A stretch of DNA of 64,000 bases from Hymenolepis diminuta. Taxonomy: Eukaryota; Platyhelminthes; Cestoda; Cyclophyllidea; Hymenolepididae. Positions 13,623-25,197 of the stretch are shown here, piece by piece; the first letter of the stretch is position 1, and each line of letters starts with the position of its first letter. A model generated the notes under the pieces. The model was not told where the DNA came from. It did not search any database and saw only the letters and a program-made list of their open reading frames with translations. The stretch is from assembly GCA_900708905.1 (NCBI GenBank), contig CAADRB010000043.1:636514-700513 (forward strand). Reading direction: 5' to 3'. Made by a program: the position numbers and the translations under genes.

Positions 13623-16600
13623 TTAATTCTTCAACCTACGACGTTGCCGATGCGTCAACGAGGAAGCTCCTTTAACTTCTGTTCGTGGGGCTATCTTCTG
13701 CTGGGTGCCTGTAGTAATCCCCTTTGTCCCTACACCACGAAATATAAGATGTGGAGCTTGCCTTGCTCGCGATTCTTCAATACAGTGTTTGCCATCTAGA
13801 AGGAGAATGTAACCGGGCAGGCAGATACACTCGTATCCACCGACTCGATTAATGCATGATCCGAATTCGGGGTCACATGGTGATAGTTTGGTGCATTCAT
13901 CAATGTCCTTAGAACAATCGTCACCTTCGAACCCTCTGGGACACGAGCAGATATTGTTACTTTGACAGATTCCTCCGTTTCGACAGGGAGGGACGCATTC
14001 GATTGAGGATGCAACCGGCTGAAACGCAATAAAATAATAGTAATTATGATCAGTATGAATATATTATTTGGATGGTTATATTGTTTACCTGTTAATGGTT
14101 TAGTATTCTCGCAAATAACTACTTCAGCATATATAAATTTAGTGGTTATAAAGAAACCAAAATTTTAGTATTTCAAACTTAGGGCTTCCTAGATATTTAA
14201 AATTCTTGGGTATATACTACTTTCGACCACGATTAGAAGCATCCAATTTTCGGCGCGTTTAAACGAAACGAAAATGTTCATATCAATTAAACTACTGCAA
14301 TGTTCATATTATCAAAAAAATGTAGCTCTTTTTCGAAGTCGCGAGAAATACGTGTTAGAGTAAATGTGTATTTCACAAACCGACTTAAAAGAAAGGGCTT
14401 TCATTTGGAATTGCATATGTTACTACGCATATCTGATATTGGCAACTATTCAGTATTGATTTTTACAATGAGGTTAATCAGCATAACCTTGTGAGAATTA
14501 GGTAAACTTGATAGTGTTATAAGTGAATGAAAACCCGTACGTCCAAATAAATTTTCACCCAATAGGCTTCGCTTGATTTTAATACTCACTAAAATCTCAA
14601 ACCAGGAACTCAAGAAAAAATCTTGTCTTATTTCCAAGAATCCCAGGATTTGGACAGTTAGCTAGAACCAAGATCGTAAGTGTGGGTAGCTGACAGGTCA
14701 TAACTACCGGCTCTTATGCAATCTTTCACTACTCCTAAGCTTAAAGAGAAATTTGTAAAAATAATCCATCAGACAAGAGTTAATTAAGATAATTGATGAC
14801 CCCAATTTATCGCCTCAATCATTAATTAAAAAAGGAACCGGAAGGACAAAAACCTATCACACATTAGATAAAGAATAAAATGCTAGATTTAGATACGTTA
14901 CATCTATGTGAGTTAAAATCGTATACGGGTCATTTATAAAGAAACAAAACCATGAAGAAAGTTAAGAGTGATAATCGATGGATTTTGGTGCGGCGGTAAT
15001 CATGAATGATCAAAACTATCTAGCCTCAAAATAAAAATTGGTTATCGATTAAATTTTTCAGTTATTTGAATGGATATATAACAAACTTCAACAATTATGA
15101 GTCCAGTCTTATTAAATTAAAGAATTTGAAGAAAAAATGTTCCATTTTGCTGCTTCACTGGAAACGGTCTAGACTCCAAGAATATAAAGTCAGTAAACAG
15201 TGGACAAACCCTGAACCTTGAAGGTCGGAACATTAGGACATGAAGTAGTGGACTAAATAAGGGTGCAATCTGAAGACAAACTCTGATTTTGTAGCATTCT
15301 TTCGATGCTCACTTTTTCTACTTTCACCCACTCATCTTTCCTTAACTTACATTTTAATGCTTTAATTTTCTGTGCTCAGATGTCTTCTCACCATGCAAAA
15401 TTGTTTAGTTCTCCTTGTCTCGCCGTGGATAATAAACAACTAAACATAAGAAAAGGGACGAAAATTATCATCAATCAAATGAAGCTGGAATATCAAGACT
15501 ACATAATAATGGAATCCTATTTGTCCAAATAATTGCGGCAGTATTACCGATTTTACTAAAATAATATTTTAATAATAAGCGATATCTCCACCAAATTTAC
15601 TGTAGCAGAAATCGACCTATTGGACGCATTCACCCATATTTTGGATGCATCATTTCCAATTATAAGTCACGTGTAGCAAACTAATTAATGACCATTTTTC
15701 TTTGTGTAAATCTTCATAAAAATATTTCATCAGAACAACAAAATGCTAACATTTTAAGTTATATCTTCTAGATATCCCTATGAATCAATCACACTTCATG
15801 GTATTCAATATCCGCAATATTAGAGACCACGGTCACAACATTCATCGATTCGCACTGAACATGGCATGATCAACTATACTGGTTAAAGAAAACGAATTCT
15901 TCTAACCAAGATAACTGTTTGAAAATACTTTCCCCTGTCAAACTTGTCGCCTAAAATGTCACGAATTACTCATCTTTCCACAGGCTTAGTTGCTGAGATA
16001 CACCAGCGATTTTCGTAACGGTCACAAACCATTTCTTTAAACTGAATATAGTATGAAATTAGCTTACGGTGCATGTTCTCTTATTTGTCATAAGAATATA
16101 TCCCTGTGGGCAAATGCATTCATAAGATCCATAGGTATTCCTGCATCCATGAGCACATCCATGTACTACTGCAGGCATGGCGCATTCATCGACATCTTCG
16201 TCACAACTGACTCCTCGAAAACCGCTAGGGCAAATACACTTCCCGCGGAAGCAATGGCCGTTGTTGGTACAGGGTGGGTTGCATTCAACTGGAATGCCGC
16301 AGGTCTTTCCGTCGGAATTTAATTCGTATCCATCATAGCAACCACACATATAGCCGCCGTCCTGATTTGAAAATAGAAAAAATGGTCTTAAAGGTAATAT
16401 GAACAGTTTTATTAAGAGGCGTCGATCCGCCAAATATATTTGTGGTATAAATTAAAATTCAATAATCTGTTTTCGATTATTCTGGGAGCAAGAAATGTAG
16501 AAAAAACAGGAAAATACAGTGAACAAGAGTATTGTACTACAGCGGCCCTAGGTTAGAAGATCAGTGTAGGACTGAGAAGACTAGTTCAGCAAATGTCCTT

Positions 16601-19600
16601 ACGAACTCCACTTCCACTAAATAGAAAGGAGATAAATTTAGTGGATAAGTTTTCATATTAAGACAGCATAGCTGCTTTGTAACTAGTAAACTTAATTTTC
16701 GCCAAAATATCAGAAAAAGTACTAAATGAGTGCTCCAATTAATAATTGGTTTAAAGACCGAGCGATGAGTCATGCACGGAGGGGCGGAATATCGGCAGGC
16801 AACCATTGATAAATCCCAAGGTCACTATAAGGGATTTTCAAGCTGTTGATATTTTTAATATTTTTATCTAATGAACAGACGCAAAAGGAAATTCATGTGG
16901 TAAACATTAACGAGGTACATTTACTCGCTGAGTCGTTTTTTTGATGTGAGAATAGACTGCGTAACTCGGCGAAGTGGAAAAAACGTTTTATTCTGTGTTT
17001 AATCAAAGTTTTACAAAAGACAAGGACGGTTAAAACACTGTAAATTAGAATGCCATCATTAAATTTAATATCGAACTCATTGTGAACACTTTCAAAAGGT
17101 CGTTTGACAAAAGCAGCAATATACGTTCTTCAGGCTAAAAGAGTAATTATCCAGAATCTCATGGACCAAATCAGCCTACTCCTTTCCCAAACTATTTCCT
17201 TCTGCTGCAGCTATGCAATCGCTAGTCCCAATAGTATATTGAATATTAACTTTATTATTAATAAAGGGAAACATATTTTTATAGCTAAGAGCATAGGTCA
17301 ATAGAGGAGAAGGCCTTGTTACGTATTTTAGGGTCGATAGAGTACCGTTAATCTAAGCAATCATTGTTACCATCCTCACCATGTAAAAATAGAGAAACAG
17401 AAAGTTTATAGTGAGGAAGATTTATTGGAACAAAACAAAACATCGAGAGGAAAATTGAGGATAGTGGACTCGTTGTGGATTGGGTTCATTGTTATTTATC
17501 AGTTTCAGAGGATCGACGAGAATTATAAAGATTTTAGAAGAGGATAAGCTAATAGAAATTTTTGACAAAAAACACAAAATTGGCATAAAACACTGGCATA
17601 TTATAATTAGGGGAGTAAATTCTTCACAGATTCACAGAAGAAGGTCTATTAAGCAGTTAAAGCTCGACTGAGTGGTGAATCAATATGGTACCTTGTATTT
17701 GCATTAAACCAATGGTCCTGATACAATGTTTGGATATTTTGCGCCTATCCAAGAGAGAAAGAAAACGAAAACTTGATATATGCCTGGTTTATCCATGTGA
17801 GTAATCATCATAGTCACTAATTTATATATATTTGAAGGTCAGTTTAAGGGGACCAAATAATTGATCAGTTAAATATAATGAGCCACTAATAATAGACAAG
17901 TTTTATAAAGTTAAAGTTATTAGCATTATATTTGGAAATTTAGTATTTGATCGCCGTTTGGACCTCATGACAAGGAAGGTAGAAACTGAGATCAATACAT
18001 GCTTTGTAAGAAGGCAAATGAGATATTTTTGCCAAAGATATAAAATGAAAAGCCTCAGGCGATAAGAAGAAAGGAATTAGTTTTATATGTCAAGGATTAG
18101 ATATTCATCCGTGATCTTCCAGTGATTAGAATGGTTGACTACACTGGTTATGACTAGCAAACAAACGTATTGACAAAATTCGAGTTTCCCTACCGGGAAT
18201 CTCTATGGTACTGCCTCTAACCAAGATGAATTGTTAGAAAACGCTTCTAAAGTAGCCCAAATCCGAAAGATCCACTTTAAGAGCCAGACAAAATAAGCCT
18301 GGATATCCTCTCAAAGAACTAGTGGTCTTCCAAAGGCTAGAAGGCTACAAGAGCCCTTCTCGAATAATAAGACCACGAGATTGGTTGGACAAATGATTAC
18401 TGGACAGTTGGTAATGAGTGAGATGGGAAAGGAGGAAGGAGTAGAGGGAAGAATTGTAAAGAAAGAGAAGGCGTCAGTACTAAGTGAGGCAAAATGAGTC
18501 ATCATAAGGCAGTTGACCGATTTCGCGATCTTTGTTCATTGATTAACAATTGATAGGTAGGATAGAGTTGAGTCAGCAGGCGTATAATACGTAGAGATAC
18601 TTAGCAGAATACGAGTTTGAGAGTCATTTATAGGAAAGAGCATGGTGAAATGTCATTAAATTCATCAAAATGAATCCAGAATGACGCCTACATCGGGTAG
18701 ATACAAGTTTTTTTAAAATTAAGTAATTCTTATTTGGGAATCCCAGTAAAAGGGGTTAAGACGCCCACATATTCGTTTTTCATCTGGACCTATATCCTCT
18801 CTAAATTCGCAGAGATGACAGCCTGAAAGAGATAATTTCATTTAGGAGTTGGAAGAAGGAGGAATTATGTAATTCTAGTGTAGTTTCATTTTGGGATTTT
18901 GTCCCAGTTCTGAACGTGGGCTGCTTCCAGTTCATGTGGGCATCTTGCATGGTTTCAAATAAAACATGAATTCTATGAAGAGAAGGTAAATCCATTTAAT
19001 GAGTCAGAAATTGTAAAATTCCACGCGGCAATGTTTAAAAGGTCCTTGGTAATCTTATCTATGGCTCTAAGAAGACATAAACGAATCAAGGTGACATCAC
19101 TAACAATTTCAATTAGGTCAACTAGTCAGCAAACAGGCATTCGACCAGAAACTCAGTACTCATACTACAAAATTGACTTTTGGAACATTTCAATAATTCG
19201 AGGTGAGAAAGCTAACAACTAATGGCTTCCAGAATTTAAATAAAGACTCACGTGCTGACCTCATGATGTACTTCTCTTTGATCATTTTTTATCCCTTTCT
19301 CTTCTTAGATGTTATTTTCCGGTAAAAATTGATTTTTGTGAAAGATTTGGCTCCAAAATAGCTACTGCACGCAAAAATGTAGTTCAAGTTATTAAATATT
19401 TTAAAATGAAGAAACTGCCTAAAACTAATAATAAAACTAATAAAACTAAAGACAGTTCTTGGAGCTTTCGGACAGTGTAAGCCTTCAAGTACAACTGTTG
19501 AAGACATTGCGTAATTTTCCTCCTAAACTGTAAGGCTCACTTCATTTTAATTATTCCAAATTCACATCTCTTTTCATGAAAAATGTTCTAAAATTTGCGC

Positions 19601-22600
19601 CTTTTATTAAAAAAATAATTGGAAAATATTTTAAATAAGGCAAATTAAAGTAGTAATTTAGAGATTTATAGGCGTACCGATTTGTTATAGCAGATGTGCT
19701 CACAGGGATTTTTCTCTTTGCAGATATCGACCACCTCTTCACATCTTGACCCCCGGAAACCGACTGGACATTTACAACCACATTCCAAACTTATTCCACC
19801 ATTTAAACATCCTCCAGGATATCGGTTTTTACCTCCACCAGGCTGACAAGAGAAACCATCAGATTGTAGGTCATACCCTGGATGACACTGACATTCATAT
19901 GAGCCATGCGTATTGACACAAAGATGCTCACAACTAACTCGAATTCCTAGTTCACCACTGCATTCATCTATGTCTCTTTCACACTTGCTACCTGTATAAC
20001 CTGATTCACAAATGCATCTGTCGTCCATACACCGACCGTAGAAACAGTTCTCACCTTCTAAGCAGTTTGAAACGCTTTGAGACGGTCGGCAAGAGTATCC
20101 ATTAGATTTCAGTTCATATCCAATTTCACACTGACATTCATAAGATCCATGCGTGTTGATGCATATCTGTTCGCATCTTGATTCGCTTCCCATTTCTCCA
20201 ACACATTCATTGATATCTTTATCACACCTATCACCAGCGAATCCTTGCTGACAAATACAGTCATTATTGACACAGTTCCCATAGATGCAGTTGACACCAT
20301 CTTGGCAGTGATGACCTGTCCATTCGTTGGCAACGTCAGCTCGACGACAAGAGAATCCGTCTGGCTGCAACTCGTATCCGGAATAGCATTGGCAATAATA
20401 CGATCCAGGTTTGTTGATGCACTGTTGTTCACATTGGTGTTGAACACCGACATCTCCAATACATTCATCTATGTCTCGATCACAGTTTTCTCCCGTATAT
20501 CCGGAAAGACAGACACATTGCCCATTCCAGCACCTTCCATGAATACAATTAAATCCATCTTTACATTCGGGATCAGAAGCAGCTTTTCCACATGAGAAAC
20601 CATCAGTTTGGAGTTCATAACCAGATTCACATTCGCATCTAAATGATCCGAAGGTATTAACACATCGTTGTTGACACCTAACAACGAATCCTATCTCACC
20701 TTCGCATTCATTAACATCTTTATCACACATTTCTCCCGTGAATCCTGGTCGGCAATAGCACTTCCCATTCACGCAATCTCCATAGATACAAGTCTCATTA
20801 TGTCGACAATCGTATAGCGGCCATTCAAGAACTGGCTCTGAGTTTCTGCAGGAGTATCCATTCGGCTGCAATATGTATCCTGATTCGCATTGACATTTAT
20901 AAGATCCTGGTGTATTGATACAGCGGTGCTCACATCTAGCTTTAGTTCCAAGTTCTCCAGCACATTCGTCGATATCTCGTTCACATTGGTCGCCAGTAAA
21001 TCCTGGTTCACAGACACAATAGTCATTAGAACATCGGCCGTAGAAGCAATTGAAGCCTTCACGACAATTATGAACAGGTCTGGAGGGAGCATAAGTCTCT
21101 CTTCTACAAGAATATCCATTTGTTTGGAGAACGTAACCCGCTTCGCAACCACAATCGTAAGATCCGGGAATATTAATGCATCTCTGCTCGCATTTTGGTG
21201 GAATACCGTTTTCTCCTAAACACTCGTTAATATCCCTCTCGCATTTTTCTCCAGTAAATCCTGATCTGCAGATGCACTCTCCTTCAGAACAGACTCCGTG
21301 AATACAGTTTACCCCATCTTTGCATTCAGTGATAGAATCCACTTTGAAACAGGCGTATCCATCCGGTCCAAGTTCATATCCTGGCTCGCATTCACATTCG
21401 TAAGATCCGAGTGTATTTATACATCTTTGTGTACATCTAGCATAAGTTCCTAATTCACCTTCGCACTCGTTAATGTCCATTTCACATTGATTTCCGGTAA
21501 ATCCTTGTTGACAAACACATCTACCATTCAGACAATCACCATGGAAGCAGTTTGAACTGTCTTGACAGCTAGATGAAGTTTCATTTCGTCGACAAGAGAA
21601 ACCGTCAGGTTGAAGAATAAATCCCGGATCGCAGTCACATTCATAAGATCCTAGAATGTTAATACATCTCTGTTCACATCGCGGTCGAATACCAGTTTCT
21701 CCTGAACACTCATCAATGTCTCGCTCGCACTGATCGCCAGTAAATCCTGATCGACAGATACACTCCCCTTCTGAACAGCATCCATGGAAACAGTTAACCC
21801 CATCCTTACATTCAGATAGTCCGATTTTTCGACATGAATAACCATCCGGTTGAAGTTGAAAACCAGATTCACATTGACATTCATAAGAGCCTCGTGTATT
21901 AATACATATCTGTTCACATTGAGCTCTACTGCCGGCTTCGCCAGTGCATTCATCGATATCTCTTTCACAACACTCACCTGCATATCCAGATTTACAAATG
22001 CACTGACCATTCAAAAACTTTCCATTAAGACAATCGACTCCTTCAGTACAGTACTTCGGAGGTTTTTCAACTGGAACTTCTACACGACGGCAAGAATAGC
22101 CATCAGGTTGAAGAGCATAACCAGATTCGCATTCGCAGTTATAGGATCCAGGTGTGTTGATACAACGCTGTTCACAACGTGATCTATCTTGACACTCATT
22201 AACATCTTTATCGCAATTTTCGCCAGTATATCCAGCTTTACAAATACATTTCCCACTTGAGCACTGACCATGGATACAATTTTTACCTTCCTGACATTCA
22301 AGTACACACCGCGTTGCGAAGAAGTTCGGTTGACTTGGAATGTATCCAGGAAAACATCTGCATTCGAATCTCCCTCCTTCAAGACTAACACACTCTTGTT
22401 CACAGGGTTTGAAGGCCAAACATCCGTCATGAATGTTTTCACACTGCTGTCCAGAAAAGCCCTCCTTGCATTTACAGTAGTTTTCTCGGACACAAGTACC
22501 TCTTCCAGAATAGCATGGTGGATCACAGTATCCCTCTTCGGTAACACACTGAAAAGTACTATTTTCGACTAGTTGCATTCCTGGAGGACAGTCGCATGTA

Positions 22601-25197
22601 AAAGCTCCATGTGTATCCACACAGATGTGTGAACATCCACCATTATTCACCGCACACTCATTGATATTTGTCTCACAACGGTCACCCATGAATCCAGATT
22701 CACAAACGCACTTCTTACTCTCATAATCGCATAATCCTTGGCCGATTTCACAGGGTGGTTCACAACCATAAACGATGCATCGATTTGGATCTTTGGGATC
22801 AACAATATATCCGGGATAGCATCTACAAAGATGCTTCTTTCCAGGAAGGCTAACACAAATATGCTCACACTGGTGATGTCCCGATGAACAGACATCTGCC
22901 TCATGTTGACAGTAGGGGCCTTCATACCCTGGACGACAAATACATCTACCATAGATATCACAATCTCCTTTTCCGGGAACACAGTTTGCAAGACAATCAC
23001 CAGGAACACAGGTACGGGAGTCCTTTAGAGATAAATCATAACCTGGATTACACGCACATTCATAAGATCCGAACTGGTTAATGCAGATATGATCACATCC
23101 GTCGATTCGAAGTTCACATTCATTAATATCCTCAGCACAGCTTTCCCCTGTGAATCCTTCATGGCATTTGCACACACCGTTCATGCAGACACCTTGTCCC
23201 GGAATACAGTCTGGATCACATCTAACTGGCTCACATCTTTTAGGATCGTAGAGAGATACTTGATAACCATCCCTACAAGTACAGTTGTAAGATCCATGAG
23301 TGTTAATGCAATTGTGTTCACAACCATGTGTTCCTTCCAAACACTCATCAATATCCTTCTCGCAGGATTTCCCAGTAAAACCTTCTTTGCATACGCAGAC
23401 ATCGCTTTGACATTCCCCTTGGCCAGGAACACAACTGGGGTCACATCTTATCGGTACGCAGCGGCGAGCATCAGAAACCAATGGTCGATATCCATCATAG
23501 CAAGCACACCTGAAAGAGCCCGGTGTGTTAACACATTTCTGTTCGCAATCATGACGTCCTTCGCTACATTCGTCAACATCTCTTTCACAAGCACGACCGG
23601 AATAACCTTTGACACATTCACATATTCCATCTCTGCAGTAACCTTGACCTTGAACACATGGAGGAACGCAATCAACACGTTCACATCGATTAGGTTCTCT
23701 AGGGGACGGTCTATATCCATCATAGCATGCGCATTGGAATGATCCGTAAATATTGACACACTTCTGTTCGCAGTTATGAGTTCTCTCGGCACACTCATCT
23801 ACATCTCTTTCGCAGAAAATACCCTCGAAACCTTCATGACATTGACATCTCCCATCAACACAATCTCCTTGACCAGGGACACAGGGCGGATTGCAAGATT
23901 TTGCAATACACGTCTTGTTATTTCTTGGATCAAGCTCAAATCCAGGTCGGCATAGACATCTAAACGAACCATATGTGTTGATACAATCATGATTGCATCC
24001 ACTCGTACCTAATGCACATTCGTCAACATCAGACTCACAGCTGGGTCCATTGAAACCTGGATGACATTTACAGAAGCCCCCTTCAACACATTCTCCTTGA
24101 TCTTGAATACAAGCAGGTTCGCAGGTCCTTCCAAGGCAAGTTCTATTATTCTGAGGATCTAAAACCATTCCAGGGAGACACTGACATTCATATGATCCAA
24201 ATGTGTTCTTGCAGAAGTACTGACATTCATGAATTCCAGTTAAACACTCATCAATATCATAAGAGCATTGAGGCCCAGTTAGACCAGGAGGACATGGGTT
24301 GTCACAGCTTACTCCATCCGGTTGTAGAACAAGATTATCCGGACAAGTGCAAAGACGAGTATCATTCAAAGATATACATCCATATTCACAAGGTGGGAGG
24401 TCAGGATTATTGACACAATGGTCAATGAGTGAACAATCAGGTCCTGTAAAACCAGTATCACAAATACACTCTCCAACTTTATGATCACAAGTTCCATGAT
24501 TTGAGCAGTTGTTAGGACAACTCTGAAGGGTTTCTGTAGCACACATTGGCTGTCGAAGGACATAGTATGGAATTATACAGTCACATTCCGGAGGTGAAGC
24601 AACGGAAGTCGGTTTGAAGCATCCATTCGCACAGAAGATTCCAAAGAAGTTTCGACAATCTAAGGAGGGTATGATATTACAATTCGACTGATGTATGAAA
24701 GCATTGCATCGACATACATTCCTGATACATTGTGACCCCCCAATACAATACGGGAAGCATCCAATGTCACAGTTTTGCGTGACACAACTTTGAGGACATA
24801 AAGACCCAGGTCCGCCTTGAGAACATAGAGCGGGAATGCAGTAGGGTGGAATACATCCAGTCACGCTCCAAGAGCCATCGATATTAGGTACCCGTTGATA
24901 TCCCCAGTACTGACCCTCTTCATTCCATTGAACACCCGGGGGTAGTCTAGCGGAAGGTGAGTATTCCTGAACCTCGTGAATGCTGGATTCATCAGGATCC
25001 AGCGATTCAAGGTAATTATTACTAAACTTATCATCTTGAGAAGGAGGTCGGAGGTCAATTACATCTACATCCTCCTGGTGATCACCATGTTGTTCAATAA
25101 GTCGAGCAACTTCGTAATGAGAGGTATTATTCCAGGCTAATGCAAATTGAATAGTAACTTGAAGAAAAAGAAGAATAACTTGTAGTAGATGGGTCAT
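13623..25197 (-). CDS. Fibrillin-like secreted protein with a long EGF/calcium-binding EGF array
   Basis: Three exons by my model: 25197-19678, 16361-16068 and 14018-13623, joined at phase 0, giving 2069 aa. Residues 1-21 form a signal peptide. An acidic stretch follows, then from about residue 115 a Cys-rich N-terminal region. The rest alternates short EGF domains with calcium-binding EGF domains; I count about 22 of the latter (D-[IV]-[DN]-E-C starts, C-x-N-x4-[FY]-x-C-x-C middles that fit Asx hydroxylation). The exon 1/2 junction falls inside an EGF domain and restores its cysteine spacing, which supports the splice. No transmembrane segment is seen. The C-terminal tail of about 55 residues is basic and ends HRQRRRLKN, recalling the furin-cut tail of fibrillins. 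The likely role is an extracellular matrix fibre or secreted scaffold. No TB/8-Cys domain typical of vertebrate fibrillins was recognised, so fibropellin-like or other EGF-array families remain possible. Exon 1 holds 89% of the coding sequence. Confidence 0.88.
14019..16067 (-). other. Intron 2 of the fibrillin-like gene
   Basis: The donor is GTAAGC after the ACC codon at 16068 and the acceptor is TTTCAG before 14018. The intron is 2049 bp with both ends at phase 0. I see no exon or RNA gene inside it. The short open frames at 14300-14494 and 15305-15532 (plus) have no recognisable content. Confidence 0.7.
18110..18215 (+). repeat. Dispersed repeat family A (SINE-like), copy 2
   Basis: A block containing GGTTGACTACACTGGTTA, then AAATTCGAGTTTCCC about 35 bases on, matches GGTCGACCGTACTGGTTA and AGAATTCGAGTTTCTC at the same spacing in the copy at 38970-39135. 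The tRNA-like left end is not preserved here, so this looks 5'-truncated or decayed. Confidence 0.5.
18370..18610 (+). repeat. Dispersed repeat family B, copy 1
   Basis: A purine-rich GGAAAGGAGGAAGGAGT block, GCGTCAGTACTAAGTGAG, then GTTGACCGATTTCGCG and TTTGTTCATTGATTAAC occur in that order. The minus-strand copy at 34780-35040 has the same order with GGAGGAAGGAGTGG, CATCAGTACTGAGTGAG, GTTGACAGATTTTGCG and TTTGTTCATCGATAAG. Confidence 0.6.
19740..22300 (-). repeat. Younger half of the EGF array, about 80-residue two-domain units
   Basis: About ten units, each one short EGF plus one calcium-binding EGF (about 240 bp), share strings such as CEQ-C-INT-GSY and LQPDGYSC. Units in the N-terminal half (about 22300-24300) follow a different consensus with GQG in the short EGF and DP-RC at the end of the long one. 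This suggests two separate rounds of tandem expansion inside one exon. Confidence 0.7.

Larger units (their letters stand above)
16362..19677 (-). other. Intron 1 of the fibrillin-like gene, with nested repeats
   Basis: The donor is GTACGC after the TCG codon at 19678 and the acceptor is ATCAG before 16361. The intron is 3316 bp. It contains a family A repeat near 18110-18215 and a family B repeat near 18370-18610. I see no further EGF exon in it, and the frame is continuous without one. Confidence 0.7.

Noticed and set aside
13796..14029. 77-codon minus-strand open frame at the end of the fibrillin-like gene
   Set aside because: It is the wrong frame of the last exon. The correct frame gives an EGF pair from 14018 to the stop at 13623.
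16561..16806. 81-codon minus-strand open frame in intron 1 of the fibrillin-like gene
   Set aside because: No EGF cysteine pattern, and the flanking exons already join in frame without it.
20109..24413. Many open frames of 60-217 codons on both strands inside the EGF exon, for example 23089-23742 plus and 22080-22547 minus
   Set aside because: They are out-of-frame or antisense shadows of the Cys-rich repeats. The EGF frame is continuous with perfect domain spacing.
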